Shown: positions 53,331-62,751 of the stretch, one piece after another | How positions within the stretch are numbered: the first letter of the stretch is position 1 | Layout of the letters: the number at the start of each line of letters is the position of its first letter | DNA from: Treponema sp. | GTDB taxonomy: Bacteria > Spirochaetota > Spirochaetia > Treponematales > Treponemataceae | Assembly (NCBI GenBank): GCA_016296575.1 | Contig: JAEDJA010000005.1 | Coordinates: forward strand, 1 to 64,000 | DNA length: 64,000 nucleotides | Direction: 5' to 3' | Made by a program: the position numbers and the translations under genes | The notes under the pieces: generated by a model | The model's input: only the letters and a program-made list of their open reading frames with translations | Told to the model about the DNA's origin: nothing | Database searches by the model: none

Positions 53331-54596
53331 TTATTCTGTAGGACGTTTCTTAAGCATTTTACTTTCGATAACAGCCTGTCCTTCACCAACTTTCTGTTCC
53401 ATCAAAGCACGTGCTTTAAGTGGAAGACCAAAGAGTGTAATAAAGCCCTGTGCATCTTTATGATTATAAAGTTCACCTGTTGTAAATGAAGCAAGGCTTT
53501 CATTGTAGAGGCTGTATTTAGAACCAGAACCTGCAGCACGGATAGAACCTTTAATCAGTTTTACTTTTGCCCAACCAGTTACAGTTTCTTCTGTTTTATC
53601 CATAAATGCCATACATGCATCCATAAGAGTTGTAAACCATTTTCCATCATAAATCAGTTCACCCATGCGGATAGAAACCTGCTGTTTGTAATGGTAAGTT
53701 TCACGATCAAGACAGATGTGATCCATCATACGGTGTGCAAAATAAAGAATTGCTCCACCTGGAGTTTCGTAAACACCACGTGATTTCATACCAACACAAC
53801 GGTTTTCACAGATATCAACAAGACCAACACCATTGCGTCCACCGATTACGTTCAGTTCGTTCAGAAGATCAAGTGCACTCATTTTTTTACCGTTCAATCC
53901 AACTGGAATACCCTTTTCAAAGTCGATTGTTACGTATTCGCCTTCTTCTGGAGCTTCTTCTGGAACAGTTGTGTTCTTGAGCATGTGTTTATAATTTGGT
54001 TCATTTTCTGTCTTTTCAAGTTCAAGACCTTCGTGTGAAAGATGCCAGATGTTTTCATCCCGTGAGTATGACTGGTCTTTTTTCATTGGAACTTCAAGAC
54101 CACGATCTTCAAGATATTTGATTTCTGCTTCACGGCTGTCCATATTCCATTTGTCATCACGCCATGCAGCAATAACCTGAAGGTCTGGAGCAAAAGCTTT
54201 GATTGCAAGTTCGAAACGAACCTGATCATTTCCTTTACCAGTAGCACCGTGACAGATAGCTACAGCGCCTTCCTGACGGGCATATTCTACAAGAATTTTT
54301 CCAATAAGAGGACGAGCAGTTGAAGTTCCCAAGAGGTATTCATCTTCATAAACAGCATTTGCTTTTAGAGCAGGCCAGATATATTCTTCAATATATTCTT
54401 CACGTGCATCAACAACGTAACAGGCAGTAGCACCAGTTTTAAGTGCACGACTCTTAATTGCTTCCCAATCGTCACCCTGACCAACGTCAATACAAACGGC
54501 GATTACATCATAATCATAATTTTCTTTAAGCCAAGGGATGATAACAGTTGTATCAAGTCCACCAGAATAAGCAAGTACTACTTTTCCTTTTGCCAT
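53331..54596 (-). CDS. argG: Argininosuccinate synthase
   Basis: A 421-residue ligase joining citrulline and aspartate with ATP, the penultimate step of arginine synthesis. The ATP loop AYSGGLDTT is at residues 9-17; CHGATGKGNDQVRFE and ENRCVGMKSRGVYETPGG are typical. argH is not in the window. Two putative ARG boxes overlap its promoter. CAGGAGAC lies just before the ATG. Confidence 0.96.
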   Translation of the reverse strand: MAKGKVVLAYSGGLDTTVIIPWLKENYDYDVIAVCIDVGQGDDWEAIKSRALKTGATACYVVDAREEYIEEYIWPALKANAVYEDEYLLGTSTARPLIGKILVEYARQEGAVAICHGATGKGNDQVRFELAIKAFAPDLQVIAAWRDDKWNMDSREAEIKYLEDRGLEVPMKKDQSYSRDENIWHLSHEGLELEKTENEPNYKHMLKNTTVPEEAPEEGEYVTIDFEKGIPVGLNGKKMSALDLLNELNVIGGRNGVGLVDICENRCVGMKSRGVYETPGGAILYFAHRMMDHICLDRETYHYKQQVSIRMGELIYDGKWFTTLMDACMAFMDKTEETVTGWAKVKLIKGSIRAAGSGSKYSLYNESLASFTTGELYNHKDAQGFITLFGLPLKARALMEQKVGEGQAVIESKMLKKRPTE

Positions 54597-54661
54597 AATA
54601 GTCTCCTGAAAATCTTATTGATAAAGGCTGCCAGACTTAGGCAGTTTTCATCTTTCATTAC

Positions 54662-54707
54662 TGTATAAATATACAATCAATATAATATTTTGTGTATAAA
54701 TATGCAA
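54662..54707 (-). promoter_or_regulatory. argG promoter with two ARG-box-like operators
   Basis: On the minus strand TTGCAT (54702-54707), 17-nt spacer, TATATT (54679-54684). Two sites matching TGNATWWWWATNCA exactly, the core of ArgR/AhrC boxes, lie at 54662-54675 and 54693-54706, centres 31 bp apart. One covers the -35 region and the other the likely start site, so a bound repressor would block transcription. A CTGCC/GGCAG hairpin (54630-54646) lies in the leader. Confidence 0.65.
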
Positions 54708-54823
54708 GTAAGAACTTATCACCAGTGCATCAACAGTGTATCCTTAGAGTTTTTTGATATTTTAGAGAAAAAACAGTGGCAAAAATTTGATATATTTATT
54801 ATAATGGAGATACGAGGAGAATA

Positions 54824-55426
54824 ATGGCTAAACGCAAACCTAAACCAACAGTGTACTCAGCTCTTGAAGTAGCAAATATCTGCGGTGTTGTAAATCAGAC
54901 TGCAATCAACTGGATTAATTCCGGTCATCTTACAGCATTCAAAACACCAGGAGGACAATATCGTGTTTATCCTGCAGATCTTGTAACTTTCATGAAAGAA
55001 CGCCGCATGTATATTCCACAGGAACTTATCGACGTTACAATGGAAGATGAAGGATGCGAAGACAAAACTCTTCTGGTAGTTGATGATGATAAAGCCTTCA
55101 ATTCAGTAGTAACAAAATTCATTGCTGATCGTATGCCTGATCTTAAAATTTCATCTGCACTTGATGGATTTGAAGCCGGGGTACAGCTTTCCACTACTCA
55201 TCCAAAAACAATTATTCTGGATATTGACCTTCCTGGTATGAACGGTCTGGAGCTTTGTAAAAAAATTCACGAAACCGACCAGTATGGAAAACCAAAGGTT
55301 ATTGTTGTAACAGCACTTCAGGATGATGCCGTTGAAAAACAGGTAAAAATCTATGGAGTTGAACACTTCTTCAAAAAACCAATCCAGCTTGCTGATCTAT
55401 GTAAAGCAGTAGAAAAAACTTTCTAA
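54824..55426 (+). CDS. HTH (excisionase/MerR-like) - response receiver fusion
   Basis: A 200-residue two-domain regulator. Residues 10-~60 form an excisionase/MerR-type DNA-binding domain (YSALEVANICGVVNQTAINWINSGHLTAFKTPGG, two halves of one winged helix). Residues 80-200 are a CheY-like receiver with acidic Asp87/Asp88, phospho-acceptor Asp133, Thr163 and Lys185. The order (DNA-binding first, receiver last) is the reverse of most response regulators. No histidine kinase is adjacent. GAGGAG precedes the ATG; a TATAAT at 54800-54805 probably serves as its -10. Confidence 0.88.
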   Translation: MAKRKPKPTVYSALEVANICGVVNQTAINWINSGHLTAFKTPGGQYRVYPADLVTFMKERRMYIPQELIDVTMEDEGCEDKTLLVVDDDKAFNSVVTKFIADRMPDLKISSALDGFEAGVQLSTTHPKTIILDIDLPGMNGLELCKKIHETDQYGKPKVIVVTALQDDAVEKQVKIYGVEHFFKKPIQLADLCKAVEKTF

Positions 55427-55439
55427 AGTAGGCTGAAAA

Positions 55440-55468
55440 CCACCGGCAAGCTCCGGTGGATTTTTTTT
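55440..55468 (+). terminator. Terminator of the HTH-receiver gene
   Basis: CCACCGG / CCGGTGG stem with a CAAGCT loop, then A and eight T, 14 nt after the stop codon. Confidence 0.9.
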
Positions 55469-55489
55469 ATCTATACTTACGAGGATATT

Positions 55490-57067
55490 ATGAAATTTGA
55501 AAGAAAATGCGGTATTCTTTTTCATCCTACTTCCCTTACCGGAACAGACGGAATTGGAACCATCGGTAAAAAGGCTTACGAATTTGTAGACTGGCTTGTA
55601 GATGCCGATATGAGTTTGTGGCAGATATTACCACTGGGTCCAACCGGTTATGGCGATTCACCATACGCAAGCTTTTCTACTTTTGCAGGAAACCAGCTGC
55701 TTATAGATTTGGATGATCTTGTAGAACGGGGATGGGCATTAAAATCAGACATTAAGGCACCTCCTTACATAAAAAAAGACGGTGATGTTGATTTTGGTGC
55801 CGTTGTATGGTGGAAAAATCCTGTTCTTAAAACATGTGCCTCATACTTTTTGAAAAACGCATCTAAAGAAGACAAAGCTGATTACACTGACTTTTGCAAA
55901 AAAAATAATTTCTGGCTTGATGATTTTACTCTTTTCAGAAGCATCAAGGATGTTTACGATGCTAAAGCTGCAGAAGAAAAACCAGCCTCTTCAATGTGGC
56001 ATTCATGGTGGCCAAAAGAACTTGCACGTCATGAAGAAGCCGCTCTTAAAGACTGGAAGGCATCTCATAAAGAAGAGATTGAATTAATCAAAGTAATCCA
56101 GTTCTTTTTCCAGGTACAGTGGAACAGCCTGAAAGAATATGCCAACGAAAACGGAATTTCCATCATCGGAGACATCCCCATTTTCGTAGCTCCAGACAGT
56201 GCAGATGTTTGGGCAAATCAGAAATTCTTCCAGCTGGATGAAAACGGAAAACCTTTGTGCGTTGCCGGAGTTCCACCTGATTATTTCTGTGCCACCGGTC
56301 AGCTTTGGGGAAATCCTCTTTATGACTGGGACCTTATGAAAAAAGACGGTTATAAGTGGTGGATTTCTCGAATCGCCCGTGTCCTAGAACTTACTGACTG
56401 TGTCCGCATTGATCACTTCCGTGGATTTGAAGCTTATTGGAGTGTTGGTGCCAATGAAGAAACAGCCATCAACGGAAAATGGATAAAAGGTCCTGGAATT
56501 GATCTTTTCAAAGCTATCCGAAAAAAACTTGGTGACATTCCTATTATTGCAGAAGATCTTGGTGTTATTACTGATGAAGTACGGGATCTCCGTGATACAG
56601 CCCAGCTTCCAGGAATGAAAGTACTCCAGTTTGCATTCAGTGCAGGTGAAATAAAAGAAAATGGAATGGTAAACAGTTTCATGCCACATCAGTTTGAAAG
56701 TGCACAGTGCGTAGCCTATACTGGAACCCACGACAATGACACACTTCAGGCCTGGCTTGAGCTTATTGATGATGACACTCTTGAAATTGTAGGACAGTAT
56801 TTTGCAGGAGAAAAGCTTCCCCTGGATAAAATCAAGGCAGGTGTAAAAAACGGAAACCTTCGCCGCCAGATGATCCGGGCCGCAGTAGCATCAAGTGCCG
56901 CCTGGGCAGTTATTCCACTTCAGGATGTTTTAGGCTGCACAAACGAAGCCCGCATGAACCGCCCTGCTACAACCGGAAGCAACTGGACCTGGAGAATGAA
57001 AAAAGGCGCCCTAAAAGAAAAGGACGCCCAGTGGCTCAGTTTCCTGAATGCAATGTACGGAAGATAA
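55490..57067 (+). CDS. malQ: 4-alpha-glucanotransferase (amylomaltase)
   Basis: A 525-residue GH77 enzyme transferring maltosyl units between alpha-1,4-glucans in starch, glycogen or maltodextrin metabolism. The catalytic nucleophile Asp is in VRIDHFRGFEAYW, the acid Glu in IIAEDLGVITDEV and the third acid in GTHDND. Length is typical of the short bacterial class. It sits alone between terminators and convergent to the MATE gene; no maltose regulator is adjacent. Confidence 0.95.
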   Translation: MKFERKCGILFHPTSLTGTDGIGTIGKKAYEFVDWLVDADMSLWQILPLGPTGYGDSPYASFSTFAGNQLLIDLDDLVERGWALKSDIKAPPYIKKDGDVDFGAVVWWKNPVLKTCASYFLKNASKEDKADYTDFCKKNNFWLDDFTLFRSIKDVYDAKAAEEKPASSMWHSWWPKELARHEEAALKDWKASHKEEIELIKVIQFFFQVQWNSLKEYANENGISIIGDIPIFVAPDSADVWANQKFFQLDENGKPLCVAGVPPDYFCATGQLWGNPLYDWDLMKKDGYKWWISRIARVLELTDCVRIDHFRGFEAYWSVGANEETAINGKWIKGPGIDLFKAIRKKLGDIPIIAEDLGVITDEVRDLRDTAQLPGMKVLQFAFSAGEIKENGMVNSFMPHQFESAQCVAYTGTHDNDTLQAWLELIDDDTLEIVGQYFAGEKLPLDKIKAGVKNGNLRRQMIRAAVASSAAWAVIPLQDVLGCTNEARMNRPATTGSNWTWRMKKGALKEKDAQWLSFLNAMYGR

Positions 57068-57076
57068 ATTTACTCT

Positions 57077-57129
57077 GCCAGAGATTTTGATAGAAATCTA
57101 ACTTTGCATTTTTATTCAAAATCTCTGGT
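57077..57129. terminator. Bidirectional terminator between malQ and MATE
   Basis: CCAGAGATTTTGA at about 57077-57089 pairs with its near-exact complement around 57115-57129. The right arm contains the stop codon of the MATE gene. The two genes converge here. Confidence 0.65.
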
Positions 57130-58467
57130 AATATTGTTCAGCCATTTCATCTTTTTGTAATGAATGAAAACAACCGGCATTTTCCAGTACTCATCCAGAG
57201 TCATTACAAAATAAACCCACAATGGTGGAAGCTTCAGGATATAAGCTGCAGCTGCCATAAACGGAAGTGCAACTGCCCACATGAAAATTGTATCAATAAT
57301 CATGCCGAATTTTGTATCTCCACCACCACGGAAGCATCCGCAAATCAAACAGGTATTAATTCCCTCGCCTAAAAGACGCCAGGTTGTCATAATCATAAGA
57401 TAACCAAGATATGAAACGGCTGTTGATGTCAGTTTTCCTTCATAGTAAATCATCATAACAGGTCTAATTGCCAGAATAATGAACCCACCAAGAATTCCAA
57501 CAAGAACAGTAATGATAAGCATCCGCCGTGAGTAAACCTTTGCATCTTCTATCTTGTTTTCGCCTAAGGTATTGCTGATAATGATTGTAGTTGCATTGGC
57601 AAATCCACGAAGCGCTATAGCACCAATGTTTACCACCATAACAGCAACAGCATTGGCGGCAACCATATCATCACCAAGATGTCCAAGAATTGCTGTAAAA
57701 GTTGACGCAGCCAGACTCCAGATAACATCGTTTGCAATGGAAGGAAGACCAATCTTCATAAAATCGTTCATAAGAACACCGGATTTTGCAAAGAAATATC
57801 TGATTCGGAATTTTGCTACAGGACTGAAAACTGAATATCCAAGGCAGATAGCCATTTCCACAAAGCGGGAAATTACTGTACCAATGGCAACACCTGTAAT
57901 ACCAAGCTTCGGAAATCCCCAGAATCCAAAAATAAAGGCACCATTGAAGAAAATATTTGTTACCAAAGAAGCTACATAGGTTACGGAAGGCATTACAACT
58001 TTACCTACACTGCGGACAGCACTAAGGTAAACCTGTGAAAAGCCCATTGGAAGATATGCAAAAGAAACTACTCTAAGATATCTAGCCCCAGCTTCAATGG
58101 TATCCGGGCTGTTTGTAAAAATCTTCATTAATGCATGAGGAAAGAAAAAAACTACAACAAAGAATATAAGTGAAATTACAGCAGAAAGGCGTGTTGCAAG
58201 ACCGATAACTCTGTCAATTGTCTTTAAGTCTTTTTTACCCCAGTACTGTGCACACAAAACCGAAGTTCCAGTAGATGCACCAAATAAAAAACAAAAGAAA
58301 ATGAACGTAATCTGATTGGCAAGAGAAGTTGCCGACATGGCAGTCTGACTTACATATCCTAGCATTACTGTATCAGCAGTATTTACAAGCGTGCTGATAA
58401 GATTCTGCACCATAATAGGAAATGCAAGCTTTAAAGCCAGTTTGAAAAAATCTTTATTATTAAGCAT
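57112..58467 (-). CDS. MATE-family multidrug efflux protein
   Basis: A 451-residue membrane protein with twelve predicted helices in two related halves, typical of MATE antiporters that expel cationic drugs or metabolites using Na+ or H+. The N-terminal ALKLAFPIMVQNLISTLVNTADTVMLGY is characteristic. It is the last gene of the S1-pdxK-cimA-MATE run, 25 nt after cimA. Substrate unknown. Confidence 0.9.
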   Translation of the reverse strand: MLNNKDFFKLALKLAFPIMVQNLISTLVNTADTVMLGYVSQTAMSATSLANQITFIFFCFLFGASTGTSVLCAQYWGKKDLKTIDRVIGLATRLSAVISLIFFVVVFFFPHALMKIFTNSPDTIEAGARYLRVVSFAYLPMGFSQVYLSAVRSVGKVVMPSVTYVASLVTNIFFNGAFIFGFWGFPKLGITGVAIGTVISRFVEMAICLGYSVFSPVAKFRIRYFFAKSGVLMNDFMKIGLPSIANDVIWSLAASTFTAILGHLGDDMVAANAVAVMVVNIGAIALRGFANATTIIISNTLGENKIEDAKVYSRRMLIITVLVGILGGFIILAIRPVMMIYYEGKLTSTAVSYLGYLMIMTTWRLLGEGINTCLICGCFRGGGDTKFGMIIDTIFMWAVALPFMAAAAYILKLPPLWVYFVMTLDEYWKMPVVFIHYKKMKWLNNITRDFE

Positions 58468-58492
58468 AATAACCTAATTACTCAAAAGCTGA

Positions 58493-60088
58493 TTATACCA
58501 GTTTGCGGAATTTCTTTTCGATATCCTTAATAAGTTTATATTCAAAAGAATCGCAAAGAGCAATCCATGAAGCTTCAATCAAGTCACAACTTACACCAAC
58601 AGTTGTCCAGCTGGTTTCTCCATCGGTACTTTCAATCATTACGCGTACACGGGAGGCAGTAGCACTTTTTCCGTCAAGAACACGAACCTTGTAATCTGTA
58701 AGTCTAAGCTTAGAAACCAAAGGATAAAAACGTTCCAGAGCATGGCGAAGTGCAATATCCAGAGCATTTACAGGACCTGCCCCTTCTCCGGCTGTAACTT
58801 CGATTTCTCCATCTACTTCAACCTTAATCTGTGCACAGGAACAAACACCTTCTTCTGGACGAGGATTTGATCCGTTTGTCTGATAATAATGCAATTTAAA
58901 GAAAGGCTGATATTTTCCAATCATTTTTCGAACCATAAGCTCAAAGCTTCCATCGGCACCTTCAAACTGATAACCTTCGAATTCCAGATCCTTCATCTTT
59001 TTGATGATGTCATTTACGATAGGATCAGATTTTTTAATTGATGGTTCAAACTTCTGGATTTTTTCGATGATTGTAGCACGACCGGCAACTTCACTCATAA
59101 GGAAGACACGGGCATTACCAACACTTTCAGGAGCAACATGTTCATATGCCAGAGGATTTTTTAAAACAGCATCGATGTGCATTCCGGCTTTGTGGGCAAA
59201 AGCATTTCCACCAACATAAGGAAGTGAACTATCCAGACCAATATTTGCAATCTCACTAACCCGTTTTGCAACAGGAGTAAGTTCTTCAAGCTTTCCTTCT
59301 GGAATACACTGACAGTCCATTTTAAGCTGAAGGTTTGGAATAATGGTTGAGAGGTTTGCATTTCCTGTACGTTCACCAAATCCAAGAAGAACACCCTGAA
59401 CGTGGGTAGCTCCGTTTTCAACAGCCATAAGAGAGTTTGCTACGGCAAGACCAGAGTCGTTGTGTGTATGAATACCGATTACAGCTTTTTTTCCAAAATT
59501 TTCTGTTACATCAGCACAGGCTTCTGCACATTCTGATGGAAGAGCACCGCCTTTTGTTTCACAAAGACAAAGAACTTCGGCCCCGCCATCAACAGCAGCC
59601 TGAAGAGTTTTTAACGCATAATCCCGGCAAACTTTATATGCCGTAAAGAAATGTTCTGCATCGTAGATAACATGGCGTCCGTTTTCCTTAAGATAGGCAC
59701 ATGTGTCGCGGATCATAGCAAGGTTTTCTTCAAGAGTTGTTTTGATAATGTCGGTAACCTGGAATGTCCATGATTTTCCAAAAATTACAACATATTCTGT
59801 ACCTGCAGCAAGAAGGCTCTGAAGATTAGAATCTTCGGAACATTTTATATCTTTTCGGCGGGTTGAACCAAAAGCACAGAGTTTTGAGGTTTTAAGTGTA
59901 ACATCCTTCATTTTTTGGAAAAATTCCATATCCTTAGGATTAGAACCAGGATTTCCAGCTTCAATGTAGGCTACTCCAAGGTCATCCAAAGCCTGGCAAA
60001 TATGAATCTTATCCTGAACAGAAAAACTAATGCCTTCCCCCTGAGCACCATCACGCAATGTGGAATCAAGAATTTCAATCTTCTTCAT
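58493..60088 (-). CDS. cimA: (R)-citramalate synthase
   Basis: A 531-residue enzyme of the isopropylmalate/homocitrate synthase family, best matching CimA, which condenses acetyl-CoA and pyruvate to citramalate as a threonine-independent route to isoleucine. LDSTLRDGAQGEG starts the TIM barrel, IGIHTHNDSGLAVANS carries metal-binding His residues, and a C-terminal LeuA-type allosteric domain (~390-531) is present. A GAGGT ribosome site precedes the ATG. The later LeuB step is encoded at 37734; leuCD lie outside the window. Confidence 0.9.
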   Translation of the reverse strand: MKKIEILDSTLRDGAQGEGISFSVQDKIHICQALDDLGVAYIEAGNPGSNPKDMEFFQKMKDVTLKTSKLCAFGSTRRKDIKCSEDSNLQSLLAAGTEYVVIFGKSWTFQVTDIIKTTLEENLAMIRDTCAYLKENGRHVIYDAEHFFTAYKVCRDYALKTLQAAVDGGAEVLCLCETKGGALPSECAEACADVTENFGKKAVIGIHTHNDSGLAVANSLMAVENGATHVQGVLLGFGERTGNANLSTIIPNLQLKMDCQCIPEGKLEELTPVAKRVSEIANIGLDSSLPYVGGNAFAHKAGMHIDAVLKNPLAYEHVAPESVGNARVFLMSEVAGRATIIEKIQKFEPSIKKSDPIVNDIIKKMKDLEFEGYQFEGADGSFELMVRKMIGKYQPFFKLHYYQTNGSNPRPEEGVCSCAQIKVEVDGEIEVTAGEGAGPVNALDIALRHALERFYPLVSKLRLTDYKVRVLDGKSATASRVRVMIESTDGETSWTTVGVSCDLIEASWIALCDSFEYKLIKDIEKKFRKLV

Positions 60089-60123
60089 ATTTTTTTACCT
60101 CGACTTAAGAAATATAAGTATTA

Positions 60124-60876
60124 TTATAGCACACTTTCAAAGTCCGTGCCATACCACCGATGTTCAGGATTCTCCAGTGTTTTTGAAATACATTTTTCAA
60201 CGAATTCAGCGGCTTTACAGGCAGAATTCCAAATATCATTTCCTGCCATAACAGAGCCTGTAAAATATGCGGCAAAAAGATCTCCTGTTCCGAAAAAATT
60301 TTCACCATGTTTTTTATGAAAGTATGTTTTTGTTTTACGGGTTTCTGCATCAAAAAAAGAAATTCCAGTGCGGTCACATGAAGGAGAAAGTCCTTTTTTG
60401 ATTATTGAAGGTCCCAGATTTTCAAGATCATTTCCAAGAAGATCAGCTTCCGTACTATTTGGAAGAATAATATTAGCTTTTTTGCACAGTTCTTTCATTG
60501 CCAACGGAAAAGTATCAGCAAAACCAGAATAAAGCTTTCCCTGATCAGCCATGCATGGATCCACAACAACAAAGGCACCATGTTTTTTCTGCCGGTCAAT
60601 AAAATCCCCGATAATTTCAAGCTGATCCTGATTTTTTATATAACCTGTGTAAATGCAGTCAAAAAAGATGTGCTGGTCTTCCCAGATTTCAACGGTTTTC
60701 TTAATGAAGGTGGTAAGCTCCACGGAAGTTACCGAATCAAAAGCCGTATGATTGGAAAAAACAGCAGTAGGCAAAGAGCACACCTCGTGACCAAAACTGT
60801 TAAGCACCGGCATGGCACAACCAAGAGAACTCTTTCCTACCCCGCAAAGATCCTGTACAGTACAGATTCGCTTCAT
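60124..60876 (-). CDS. pdxK: Pyridoxal/pyridoxamine kinase
   Basis: A 250-residue ribokinase-fold kinase that phosphorylates vitamin B6 forms. It shows QDLCGVGKSSLGCAMPVL at the start, FDCIYTGYIKNQDQ, VVVDPCMADQGKLY and the catalytic Asp in GTGDLFAAYFTGS. Whether pyridoxal, pyridoxine or hydroxymethylpyrimidine is preferred cannot be decided from sequence. It lies between the S1 protein gene (17 nt) and cimA (35 nt). Confidence 0.88.
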   Translation of the reverse strand: MKRICTVQDLCGVGKSSLGCAMPVLNSFGHEVCSLPTAVFSNHTAFDSVTSVELTTFIKKTVEIWEDQHIFFDCIYTGYIKNQDQLEIIGDFIDRQKKHGAFVVVDPCMADQGKLYSGFADTFPLAMKELCKKANIILPNSTEADLLGNDLENLGPSIIKKGLSPSCDRTGISFFDAETRKTKTYFHKKHGENFFGTGDLFAAYFTGSVMAGNDIWNSACKAAEFVEKCISKTLENPEHRWYGTDFESVL

Positions 60877-60893
60877 GAGAAAACCGGATCGGA

Positions 60894-61988
60894 TTATTTT
60901 TTCAGAAGAGCTGCAAATGGATTGTAAGTATCCCCGTCATCACTCTGACTGCTCATGTATTTTTCAGCATTTTTATCCTGTTCAACAGAACTTGCAGTGC
61001 GAAGGGAAATACGTTTATTTTTTGCATCAACACTCTTAATTACTACAGACATTGCATCGCCTGTTTTGTAAACTTTTTTAAGATTTGTATTTTTACTTAC
61101 ATCTTCCAATTCAGAAATATGAACAAGACCGTCAATTCCGCTCTCAAGATTTACAAAAACACCAAAATCTGCAACTCGGCTGATTTTTCCATCGATTTTC
61201 TGACCTTCAGAATAGCGGTTTTCAATGTCTGACCAAGGATCTGCAATAAGAGCCTTCATAGAAATAGAAACCCGTTCGTTTTTCCAGTCTGTTTTAAGAA
61301 CCTGAGCACGCACTTTCTGACCTTCAGAAATGATATCAAAAATATTTTCCACACGATCTAACTGAATTTCAGAAACTGGAAGCAGAGTACGGAATCCTTC
61401 AACTGTTACAAAGGCCCCGAAATTCTGAACGCTTTCTACAACACCTTCAACTACGTCACCAACCTTGATTTTTTCGGCCAAATCCTGAAGGTTTTTATTA
61501 TATTCCATTTCACAAATTGCACGGTTTGAAACAAGAATATTTCTTCCTTCATTTTTATATTCAGTTACCATGAAAGTAAGTACACGGCCAACATAATATT
61601 CTGCTGTTTCACGGGCTTTAAATCCCATCTGTGAATATGGACAAAAGGCGCGGCTTTCACCGATTTTAATTTCGTATCCGCCCTTGATTTCACTTTCCAC
61701 TTTTCCTTCTACTGGAATACCGCTTTTCCATGCATTTTCAATCATGCTTTTATCAGCCTTATCCCCGCCGATTTTAGCAGAAAAGTGCATTTCTCCGTGA
61801 TTTTCACCAGTAAAAAAGACCTTTACCTTGTCACCTTCTTTTACAGTCAGTTTTCCATCTTTATCAAGAAAGTCTGAAGTATCAGCAATACCTTCACTTT
61901 TTGCGTTCATATCAAGAAAAACGCAGTCTCCATTTATAGCTACAATTGTTGTTTCAATTTCAGTTCCAATTTCCATTTTATTGTTCAT
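60894..61988 (-). CDS. S1-domain RNA-binding protein (ribosomal S1-like)
   Basis: A 364-residue protein with four S1 (OB-fold) RNA-binding domains at about 10-70, 90-150, 170-235 and 255-325. The last two are the most typical (VVESVQNFGAFVTVEG; ISRVADFGVFVNLESGIDGLVHISEL). It is a short S1 homologue, probably binding mRNA at the 30S subunit. The ATG at 61988, about 9 nt after GTGAGG, is preferred to the GTG at 62003; an ATG at 61994 is also possible. First gene of the S1-pdxK-cimA-MATE run. Confidence 0.85.
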   Translation of the reverse strand: MNNKMEIGTEIETTIVAINGDCVFLDMNAKSEGIADTSDFLDKDGKLTVKEGDKVKVFFTGENHGEMHFSAKIGGDKADKSMIENAWKSGIPVEGKVESEIKGGYEIKIGESRAFCPYSQMGFKARETAEYYVGRVLTFMVTEYKNEGRNILVSNRAICEMEYNKNLQDLAEKIKVGDVVEGVVESVQNFGAFVTVEGFRTLLPVSEIQLDRVENIFDIISEGQKVRAQVLKTDWKNERVSISMKALIADPWSDIENRYSEGQKIDGKISRVADFGVFVNLESGIDGLVHISELEDVSKNTNLKKVYKTGDAMSVVIKSVDAKNKRISLRTASSVEQDKNAEKYMSSQSDDGDTYNPFAALLKK

Positions 61989-62046
61989 TTTCATAATCCT
62001 CACTTTTATTCTACCAAAAACACCCTTTATATTCTATAATATGGAT

Positions 62047-62736
62047 ATGGCTAAAAAATCAAAAATCAAATTTACTTTCGACTTTTCACTTTTCAACGTA
62101 TTCGCTCTTATATCCATTTTTCTTGTTGTATTTGACGCTTTTATACTAAAAGGTAAAATCATGCCTTTTATTATAAGTCCAACAGTAAAAGATTTCAGTT
62201 TTTCAAGTCCACTTTCCTATATAAAGATTATTTTTCACATTCTTGGAGCACAGACTTCCGCCCCTGGAATTTACCTGTGGTTTTTCGCTATCATTTTTAC
62301 CCTTCAGGAAGGCACTGAATTTGAACAGATTTACGGAACTGTATTTCTTGCAATAATGACTTTGCTTTCCTCAATTTTTTCCGGGGTTCTATCAGCATGT
62401 CTCCTTGAAACTCCAATTTCCACAGCTTTACCTATTGTTTTTCTTCTTCAGTTTCTTGCTGTTTTCGGGAATTTAAAAAAGAATACAGTGACTGCATCTT
62501 CCATCATTATTCTTTGCTGTATCTGTGCTTTTGATGTAATCATTACCAAAAACCCAGTTATTCTTGCTGTTGATGCAGCTGGTGGGCTTTGCGGCAGCCT
62601 TATTTCATTTTTTGCAGTTCCAAACAAAAAGCCTAAAGCAACAAAAAAGGCTCCGGCCAAAACTCAGACCAGAGCTACATATCATGACGGTGATGATGAC
62701 GACGACACTACAGTAATCGGCACCTTCAATTTGTAA
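62047..62736 (+). CDS. Polytopic membrane protein of unknown function
   Basis: A 229-residue protein (MAKKSKIKFTFDFSLFNV...) with five or six membrane helices between about residues 12 and 190, then a Lys/Thr/Ala-rich cytoplasmic segment and a short acidic tail (GDDDDDD-like). The layout is loosely rhomboid-like, but no Ser/His protease pair is evident. The ATG at 62047 is chosen because TATAAT (62035-62040) lies 6 nt before it. The in-frame ATG at 62041 directly abuts that box. Divergent from the S1-protein gene. Confidence 0.6.
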   Translation: MAKKSKIKFTFDFSLFNVFALISIFLVVFDAFILKGKIMPFIISPTVKDFSFSSPLSYIKIIFHILGAQTSAPGIYLWFFAIIFTLQEGTEFEQIYGTVFLAIMTLLSSIFSGVLSACLLETPISTALPIVFLLQFLAVFGNLKKNTVTASSIIILCCICAFDVIITKNPVILAVDAAGGLCGSLISFFAVPNKKPKATKKAPAKTQTRATYHDGDDDDDTTVIGTFNL

Positions 62737-62751
62737 TTTAAACTGTAAAAG

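Noticed and set aside
54597..54823. Riboswitch upstream of argG or the HTH-receiver gene
   Set aside because: The gap is explained by two promoters, ARG-box-like sites and one small hairpin; no riboswitch core was recognised.
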